Below, one piece after another: positions 55,798-61,446 of a stretch of DNA of 64,000 bases. Numbering within the stretch: the stretch's first letter is position 1; each line of letters starts with the position of its first letter. The position numbers and the translations under genes are program-made. The DNA comes from Vibrio porteresiae DSM 19223 (lineage in GTDB: Bacteria; Pseudomonadota; Gammaproteobacteria; Enterobacterales; Vibrionaceae), in assembly GCF_024347055.1 (NCBI RefSeq), contig NZ_AP024895.1, forward strand, positions 3,348,001-3,412,000. The letters are read 5' to 3'. Below the pieces are notes generated by a model. That model did no database searches. It was not told the DNA's origin and saw only the letters and a program-made list of their open reading frames with translations.

Positions 55798-57177
55798 ATG
55801 ACAACCAAGAACACTGCGCGTAAGTCTGATTTGGTTTACCAACTCAATGATCGCCCACCACTACCGCAAACTCTTTTCGCGGCTATTCAGCACTTATTGG
55901 CGATGTTTGTCGCAGTTATCACCCCATCACTGATCATTTGTCAGACGTTGGGAGTGCCTGCAGATCAAACCAACACCATCATCAGCATGTCGCTATTTGC
56001 TTCAGGTGTTTCTTCCTTTATTCAAATTCGTACCATTGGTCCTATCGGTTCTGGCCTACTTTCCATCCAAGGCACCAGCTTTAACTTCTTAGGTCCAATT
56101 ATTGGTGCAGGTTTATCTCTAAAGGCTGGCGGTGCTGATATCCCAACGATGATGGCATCCATTTTCGGTACTATTTTGGTTGCCTCTCTCGCTGAAATTT
56201 TGCTATCACGCGTATTGGAATTCGCACAACGCATTATCACCCCACTGGTCTCTGGTATTGTGGTAACGCTGATTGGTCTGACTCTAATTCAAGTGGGTCT
56301 AGTCTCTATGGGCGGCGGTTATTCTGCGATGGCTAGCCACACATTTGGCAGCCTAGATAACATGGCCCTAGCTGGCACAGTGTTGGCGCTGATTGTTATT
56401 TTAAACCGCTCTCGTAACCCTTATATTCGCGTCTCTTCGATTGTGATTGCGATGTTGGCAGGTTATGTATTGGCCTATTTCCTAGGCATGGTTAACATGG
56501 AAAAACCACAAACTGGCTCTTGGTTTGCAATGCCAATTCCAATGCAGTTTGGCCTGCACTTTGACTGGTCTCTATTCATTCCTCTTGTATTGATTTTCTT
56601 TATTACAGCACTTGAAGCGATTGGTGATATCACTGCGACATCAGAAGTATCCGGTGAACCAGTAAAAGGCCCAATCTACATGAAACGCCTAAAAGGCGGC
56701 GTATTGGCAGATGGTTTTAACTCAGCTTTAGCGGCATTTTTTAACAGCTTCCCGAACTCAACCTTCAGCCAAAATAACGGCATTATCATGCTGACCGGCG
56801 TAGCAAGTCGCTATGTGGGTTACTTTATTTCTGGCATGTTGGTATTGCTTGGTCTATTCCCTGGTGTGGCTAGCTTTGTACAAATGATTCCAGAGCCCGT
56901 GCTTGGTGGGGCTACCATCGTGATGTTTGGTACGATTGCAGCTGCAGGTGTGCGTATTATTTCTCGCGTAGAGCTAGACCGCCGCGCGATTCTGATCATG
57001 GCGCTCTCATTCTCGATGGGGTTGGGTGTGGCACAAAAACCAGAAATTCTGCAATTCATGCCTGAATTCATTAAGAATATTTTCTCAACCGGTATTGCGG
57101 CTGGCGGTATCACTGCCATCGTGTTGAACCTGATTCTTCCTATTCATATGGATGAAGAAGAAGAGCAAGAAGCATAA
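55798..57177 (+). CDS. xanP: Xanthine permease XanP-like nucleobase:cation symporter
   Basis: 459-residue NCS2-family inner-membrane permease, close to E. coli XanP over its full length: DRPPLPQTLFAAIQHLLAMFVAVITPSL start, LLSIQGTSFNF, ALEAIGDITATSEVSG with the substrate-site Glu, and FPNSTFSQNNGIIMLTGVASR. About 14 helices, acidic tail (MDEEEEQEA). The PurR operator in its promoter supports a purine substrate rather than uracil. Confidence 0.92.
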   Translation: MTTKNTARKSDLVYQLNDRPPLPQTLFAAIQHLLAMFVAVITPSLIICQTLGVPADQTNTIISMSLFASGVSSFIQIRTIGPIGSGLLSIQGTSFNFLGPIIGAGLSLKAGGADIPTMMASIFGTILVASLAEILLSRVLEFAQRIITPLVSGIVVTLIGLTLIQVGLVSMGGGYSAMASHTFGSLDNMALAGTVLALIVILNRSRNPYIRVSSIVIAMLAGYVLAYFLGMVNMEKPQTGSWFAMPIPMQFGLHFDWSLFIPLVLIFFITALEAIGDITATSEVSGEPVKGPIYMKRLKGGVLADGFNSALAAFFNSFPNSTFSQNNGIIMLTGVASRYVGYFISGMLVLLGLFPGVASFVQMIPEPVLGGATIVMFGTIAAAGVRIISRVELDRRAILIMALSFSMGLGVAQKPEILQFMPEFIKNIFSTGIAAGGITAIVLNLILPIHMDEEEEQEA

Positions 57178-57201
57178 GACTCGTAGAGAGCAATGTCGAA
57201 C

Positions 57202-57226
57202 AAAGGGGCTTTATAGCCCCTTTTTT
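57202..57226. terminator. Terminator shared by xanP and envZ
   Basis: AAAGGGGCT-TTAT-AGCCCCTTTTTT; the envZ stop codon lies inside the loop and stem. Confidence 0.88.
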
Positions 57227-58536
57227 GATACCACTGGAAAACTGATTTGCACGCGTAAACCACCTTCGCTGCGGTTATTCACCGCAACAATACCGTGATG
57301 CTGACTGACAATACGTCGAACAATCGCTAAGCCCAATCCCGTCCCTTCACTACCACGAGCTTGGTCTCCACGAGTAAACGGTTCAAAGAGTTTGTTCACT
57401 TGATCCGGTGGAATCCCCGGACCATTATCTTCCACGCTCATCCATACCATGCGTCTATCCGCACTCATGCCCGATGACACTTTTACCCACCCATTACCGT
57501 AGCGACAAGCATTCACGACCAAGTTAGTCAACGCGCGTTTAATCGCAATAGGGTTACCTTTGGCTGGCTTAGCATCGGGATGCAACTGACAATCCAGCTC
57601 TTTACCTTCCATCAGGTTTTCTGCCATCACCACCTCTTCGGCAATGATGTTCATGTCTACAGCGACAAAGGTCTCAGTGTCGACTGGTTTTAGGTAATCC
57701 ATGAATTGACTAATAATCTCGTTACACTCTTCGGTGTCTGAAATGATGCCTTCGGCGAGATAAGAGTCCTCTGGTGACATCATTTCCGTAGCTAAGCGGA
57801 TGCGAGTCAGCGGTGTACGTAAATCATGACTGATCCCTGCCATCAACAAAGCGCGATCCTCCTCCAACGCTTGGATACCTTTGGCCATTTGGTTAAAAGC
57901 GCGAGTTACTGAGCGTATTTCCAAAGCTCCTTTCTCGGGTAATGGCTCAGGATATTCACCTTTACCAACGGCTTTAGCGGCTTTTTCCAAGGCGATCAAA
58001 GGTCGGTTTTGCAAACGAATAAATAGCCAACCGCCTAACACGATGAGAAACGCCATGATCAAACTGTTGCGAAATAGCGGAGCAAAATCATCCTCTTGCA
58101 ACTCAGAAAGAGGAATACGAATCAACTGTCCTGGTAGGTTTTCAATCTTAATCCACAGCACATAACTTTCTTTGCCAAGCGCCATTCGTACATCGGTTGG
58201 AGAGCCAAGGTCTTCGCTCATCTCTTCGCTCATCAAATCGATGCTCACACCATGGCGATACTCTTTTGCCTCTGGGCTATTTTCACTATGAACCGTCACC
58301 CCTAATTGCTCCAAAACGCGCTGACGCTGCGGAGCATCTAAAGCAAGATGGTTATTCTTCACCGACACATCGAGCATGAGGTTGATTTCATGCCCAAGGA
58401 TTTTATTAAACTGCTGCAAGCTGGGCATCAAAGCGTAATTGAAGACGGCATAGTAGGAATAGACTTGGCTGGCGATCAGTAACGTTAAAAACAATAAAAT
58501 GGATTGAGTAAAAGAACTACGGACACGCAAACGCAT
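57211..58536 (-). CDS. envZ: Osmosensing histidine kinase EnvZ
   Basis: 441 residues. Helices about 12-33 and 157-175 flank a periplasmic domain; HAMP about 175-228; HisKA with H237 (LMAGISHDLRTPLTRIRLATEMM); HATPase with NLVVNACRYG, DNGPGIPP, EGTGLGLAIV. Phosphorylates OmpR in response to osmolarity and pH. 74 bases downstream of ompR, unlike the overlapping pair of E. coli, with a terminator-like hairpin between. Confidence 0.96.
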   Translation of the reverse strand: MRLRVRSSFTQSILLFLTLLIASQVYSYYAVFNYALMPSLQQFNKILGHEINLMLDVSVKNNHLALDAPQRQRVLEQLGVTVHSENSPEAKEYRHGVSIDLMSEEMSEDLGSPTDVRMALGKESYVLWIKIENLPGQLIRIPLSELQEDDFAPLFRNSLIMAFLIVLGGWLFIRLQNRPLIALEKAAKAVGKGEYPEPLPEKGALEIRSVTRAFNQMAKGIQALEEDRALLMAGISHDLRTPLTRIRLATEMMSPEDSYLAEGIISDTEECNEIISQFMDYLKPVDTETFVAVDMNIIAEEVVMAENLMEGKELDCQLHPDAKPAKGNPIAIKRALTNLVVNACRYGNGWVKVSSGMSADRRMVWMSVEDNGPGIPPDQVNKLFEPFTRGDQARGSEGTGLGLAIVRRIVSQHHGIVAVNNRSEGGLRVQISFPVVSKKGL

Positions 58537-58583
58537 AAGACACCTTTGTAGGTCGTATCTTAAAAAGAGAGTGGAGAAGAAAA

Positions 58584-58603
58584 AGGTGCCCTAAGGCACC
58601 TTC
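58584..58603 (-). terminator. Terminator-like hairpin between ompR and envZ
   Basis: Perfect stem AAGGTGCC/GGCACCTT, four-base loop, followed on the minus strand by TTTTTC. It starts seven bases after the ompR stop. Confidence 0.65.
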
Positions 58604-58610
58604 ATTATCA

Positions 58611-59330
58611 TTAGCTTAGCTTACCATCTGGGACAAAGACATAACCGAGTCCCCAAACCGTCTGAATATATCGCGGTTTACTTGGGTCAACTTCCAGCAT
58701 TCTGCGTAGACGTGAAATTTGCACATCGATAGAACGTTCCATCGCTGAGTACTCACGACCACGGGCCATATTCATTAACTTATCACGGGATAACGGTTCA
58801 CGGGCATTGAGCACTAGTGCCTTTAATACAGCAAATTCACCCGAGGTCAGTGGCATGGCTTCATTACCACGGAACATTTCTCGTGTACCTAGGTTTAAGC
58901 GAAACTCGCCGAACTCAACCACAGACTCTTCAGCACTCGGTGCTCCCGGCGCTTCAACCACTTGGCGACGCAGTACCGCTTTAATACGCGCGAGCAATTC
59001 GCGAGGGTTAAATGGTTTAGGTAGGTAATCGTCCGCGCCGACTTCTAACCCCACAATGCGATCAATCTCGTCGCCTTTTGCCGTCAACATCAGAATTGGC
59101 AATGTGTTATTGGCGTTGCGTAGACGACGACAAATAGACAAACCGTCTTCGCCCGGTAGCATTAAGTCCAACACCATGAGATGAAAGGTTTCACGGGTCA
59201 ACAGACGATCCATCTGCTCACCATTTGCCACGCTACGTACCTGAAAACCTTGCTCAGAGAGATAACGTTCCAACAAAGCTCTTAGGCGTGCATCATCATC
59301 AACAACCAGAATTTTATGATTTTCTTGCAT
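58611..59330 (-). CDS. ompR: Osmoregulatory response regulator OmpR
   Basis: 239 residues from MQENHKILVVDDDARLRALLERYLSEQGF, as in E. coli; four extra upstream codons are not conserved. Receiver with D11-D13 pocket and phosphoacceptor D55 (MVLDLMLPGEDG), KPFNPREL; winged helix ending RYIQTVWGLGYVFVPDG. Controls porins and other envelope genes; in vibrios also acid and osmotic responses. Its promoter lies in the 143 bases before it. Confidence 0.97.
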   Translation of the reverse strand: MQENHKILVVDDDARLRALLERYLSEQGFQVRSVANGEQMDRLLTRETFHLMVLDLMLPGEDGLSICRRLRNANNTLPILMLTAKGDEIDRIVGLEVGADDYLPKPFNPRELLARIKAVLRRQVVEAPGAPSAEESVVEFGEFRLNLGTREMFRGNEAMPLTSGEFAVLKALVLNAREPLSRDKLMNMARGREYSAMERSIDVQISRLRRMLEVDPSKPRYIQTVWGLGYVFVPDGKLS

Positions 59331-59473
59331 GAAAGCCCTCACCGACTATCGACTTTACCCTGTTATACTTGGCTCACAAATGTAACACTGTGATCGAGAC
59401 TTCGTATAAAACAATTGTTAATGATTGTTTCCTTTGCAACAAACTTCACTTTTACAAGCCAAGCTTGGCAACC

Positions 59474-59815
59474 TTATCCTGCTTTTTGATACTCAATTTT
59501 GTTGATGAACCATACTTTCTTGCCTGAAGGGGTTTCGACTTCGACTTCATCATCCACTTCGCGTTTTAGCAACGCACGCGCCATCGGCGAGTCGATAGAG
59601 ATATAGTTTTTTACTTCACCATAGATCTCTTCTGGTCCAACAATCCGAAAACGCTTGGTTTCCCCTTCTTCGTTTTCAATTTCGACCCACGCGCCAAAAA
59701 AGACTTTGCCATCTTGCTGTGGTGAATAATCGACCACTTGAACTTCAGGGAGAAATTTACGTAAGAAGCGTACACGGCGATCAATTTGACGTAGTAAGCG
59801 CTTATTGTATTGATA
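59474..59815 (-). pseudogene. greB: greB 3' part, interrupted by the mobile element
   Basis: C-terminal part of transcript-cleavage factor GreB. Continuous homology runs from QYNKRLLRQIDRRVRFLRKFLPEVQVVDYSPQQDGKVFFGAWVEIE to the stop (...NKIEYQKAG), covering the end of the coiled coil and the whole FKBP-like domain. About the first 50 residues, with the acidic coiled-coil tip that acts in the RNA polymerase channel, are missing. Reading upstream from the TAT-CAA-TAC-AAT (YQYN) codons, an in-frame stop appears immediately (59816-59818), which places the junction there. A GTG at 59737 could restart translation but would lack the functional tip. The 5' part should lie past the element's right end. 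Confidence 0.9.
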
Positions 59816-59844
59816 TTAGTTCTACTCTTAAGACCGTACTAATA
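59814..59844. repeat. Inverted heptamers at the element's left tip
   Basis: TATTAGT (59814-59820) and ACTAATA (59838-59844) face each other over 17 bases, straddling the greB junction. TACTAATA recurs at 59931-59938. Candidate recombinase-binding sites at the element end. Confidence 0.5.
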
Positions 59845-59903
59845 GGTGCAATACTACTTTTAAATATCTGATATAGACAGTTCTGATTTCAAAGTTCAGT
59901 CAT

Positions 59904-59932
59904 TTGAATTAGTGAGAACCATCAACTATATA
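59904..59932 (+). promoter_or_regulatory. Promoter of the element operon
   Basis: TTGAAT, 17 bases, TATATA: good sigma70 spacing, about 67 bases before the microprotein start. The -10 overlaps the inverted repeat at 59928-59945, so autoregulation by an element protein is plausible. Confidence 0.55.
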
Positions 59933-59960
59933 CTAATAAGTATATTAAGGAATCCTTAAT
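59928..59960. repeat. Two adjacent inverted repeats before the element operon
   Basis: ATATACT-AATA-AGTATAT (59928-59945, 7-bp arms) is followed, sharing two bases, by ATTAAGGA-A-TCCTTAAT (59944-59960, 8-bp arms). Both are perfect. They could be operators, recombinase sites or, for the second, a leader hairpin. Confidence 0.6.
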
Positions 59961-59998
59961 TTTTATGAAGGTAATGTCACTTAGTTATAGGAGTTAGT

Positions 59999-60148
59999 AT
60001 GTCAAAATCAAAATTCTATCCTAGCTATCAAGAAGCATGTGAAGCTGCAAGAAAGTTGAAGATTAAGACGGCGAAGGAGTACAAAAATCTTTCAGGCAAG
60101 ACTGATCGCGACACCAACGATTCAACGTCACCGAAATCAAGTGAGTAA
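59999..60148 (+). CDS. 49-residue microprotein resembling one GmtZ repeat unit
   Basis: A reading frame of 49 codons starting MSKSKFYPSYQEACEAARKL and ending ...STSPKSSE. AGGAG lies five bases before the ATG, the best ribosome-binding site of the operon, and the stop is two bases before the recombinase ATG, so it is very likely translated. Residues 5-40 align with the repeat of the downstream giant protein: FYPSYQEACEAA..L.I.TAKEYK against LYSTYAEASEAA..LGIQS..EYK, then a shared K..D spacing. The half of the unit with the WVDWFSFL motif is missing; the tail is polar. No catalytic motif. Function unknown; perhaps a regulator or DNA-binding partner of the repeat protein. Confidence 0.75.
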   Translation: MSKSKFYPSYQEACEAARKLKIKTAKEYKNLSGKTDRDTNDSTSPKSSE

Positions 60149-60150
60149 GA

Positions 60151-61446
60151 ATGGCTTATACACTTAAAAGAAGAGTTTCTTATAAGGCTAGTGCGGCGTC
60201 TTTATCACATAACCTTCCTGCCATCTTCACTAAGAGTGGCTTGCTGATTTCTCATTTGAGGTACTTATATTCTAACCGAGGTAAATCACCATCTTGGATG
60301 GAGAGAAATACCTTTGCGGTAGAGCTTCTTTTAAAGTTTATAGAGCGCCAAGTATCAAACTTCTCATCAGCTACAGAGTTGCTCAGAGCGTTTGTTGAAG
60401 CATTACAGTTTGGAACAATTCAAGATGGGCAAGACAGCTCTGGGTTGTTCTGGTCGACTCGCAGAAATGAAGACGTAAATGTTCTTCTTCACCATATTAC
60501 GGATTATTGCGACTACCTCGATACAGTTTATGGAACTGACTTGCCCAAGCTAAATCCCTTAAGGAAAGCAACTCATGCAGAAGAGCGTTTGCAATGGTGT
60601 GCTTACTACAGGAGGCACAGTCGTAGCTTTCTGAATCATTTAGCTAATCCATCCCGACAGCAATTCTCAGTTGTTAGAATGATTCGAGGGCCTGAGAGGC
60701 ACCTAGTCGATATCGAAGCAGTATATCGCTTTCCAGAAAACCGAATTGAAGACTTACTGCTACATGGTTTTGTTTTTCCGTCAGGAGAACCGGATTATGC
60801 TAGCCAGTTGATTGTAATGTTGATGCATTTCGGTGGGTTGAGATTGTCGGAGTGTTTTCATATATATGTCCATGATGTGCATCTAGACCAGAAATCAGGC
60901 TCAGCTCTCATATCGGTTTTTCATCCTAGTGATGGACAGTCGCCAGATGAACGTTTCTGTAAACGAAATGAATACTTGGCTACCAAATACCGACTAAATC
61001 CAAGGAATGAGTATTCGAGAAGCCATAGACTATATGCTGGCTGGAAAGGACCTTTGCTTACAAATCGCAACCTATCCTTTGATGTGATGTTTTATCCAGC
61101 TAGTAAAGCTGTTGAATTTACTCTGGTACTACAAAAGTACCTTGCGACTAAACCCTCTTCAGAATCTCCGTTCCTTTTTGTTAACTCAAAAGGAAATCCA
61201 GAGAGTAAAAAAAATTTCTATCAGAAGCATAATAGAGCCGTTCGTCGAATTGGACTAGAACCATCCAAGTCATTAGGGACAACCCCACACGCTCATCGCC
61301 ATTCCTACGGCTATAGATTAAGCCAAGGAGGTTTTTCTCAGCTAGAGATTCAAAAAGCGATGCACCATAAAAGCCCTGAGAGTTGCTTGGTTTATTTGAA
61401 ACCTTCTGACGATGAGGTTCGTCGTCAAATGAGAGACACTCACTAA
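60151..61446 (+). CDS. gmtY: Tyrosine recombinase of Gamma-Mobile-Trio type (GmtY-like)
   Basis: 431-residue site-specific recombinase. N-terminal SAM-like/core-binding region about 35-170; catalytic domain about 185-425. Active site complete: R231 (HFGGLRLSECF), H380-x-x-R383 (TPHAHRHSYGYRL), H406 (MHHKSPES) and Y415 (CLVYLKP), with the Tyr nine residues after the His as in phage integrases. It is unlike phage P4/CP4 integrases in its long insert 240-320. The start follows the microprotein stop by two bases, and its own stop overlaps the next ATG (TAATG): a tightly coupled operon. Identification as GmtY rests on the protein type and its immediate partner. Confidence 0.82.
   Translation: MAYTLKRRVSYKASAASLSHNLPAIFTKSGLLISHLRYLYSNRGKSPSWMERNTFAVELLLKFIERQVSNFSSATELLRAFVEALQFGTIQDGQDSSGLFWSTRRNEDVNVLLHHITDYCDYLDTVYGTDLPKLNPLRKATHAEERLQWCAYYRRHSRSFLNHLANPSRQQFSVVRMIRGPERHLVDIEAVYRFPENRIEDLLLHGFVFPSGEPDYASQLIVMLMHFGGLRLSECFHIYVHDVHLDQKSGSALISVFHPSDGQSPDERFCKRNEYLATKYRLNPRNEYSRSHRLYAGWKGPLLTNRNLSFDVMFYPASKAVEFTLVLQKYLATKPSSESPFLFVNSKGNPESKKNFYQKHNRAVRRIGLEPSKSLGTTPHAHRHSYGYRLSQGGFSQLEIQKAMHHKSPESCLVYLKPSDDEVRRQMRDTH

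Noticed and set aside
59474..59737. Complete short GreB-like protein starting at GTG 59737
   Set aside because: Homology continues upstream to 59815 in the same frame, so this is the remnant of an interrupted gene, not a separate short gene.
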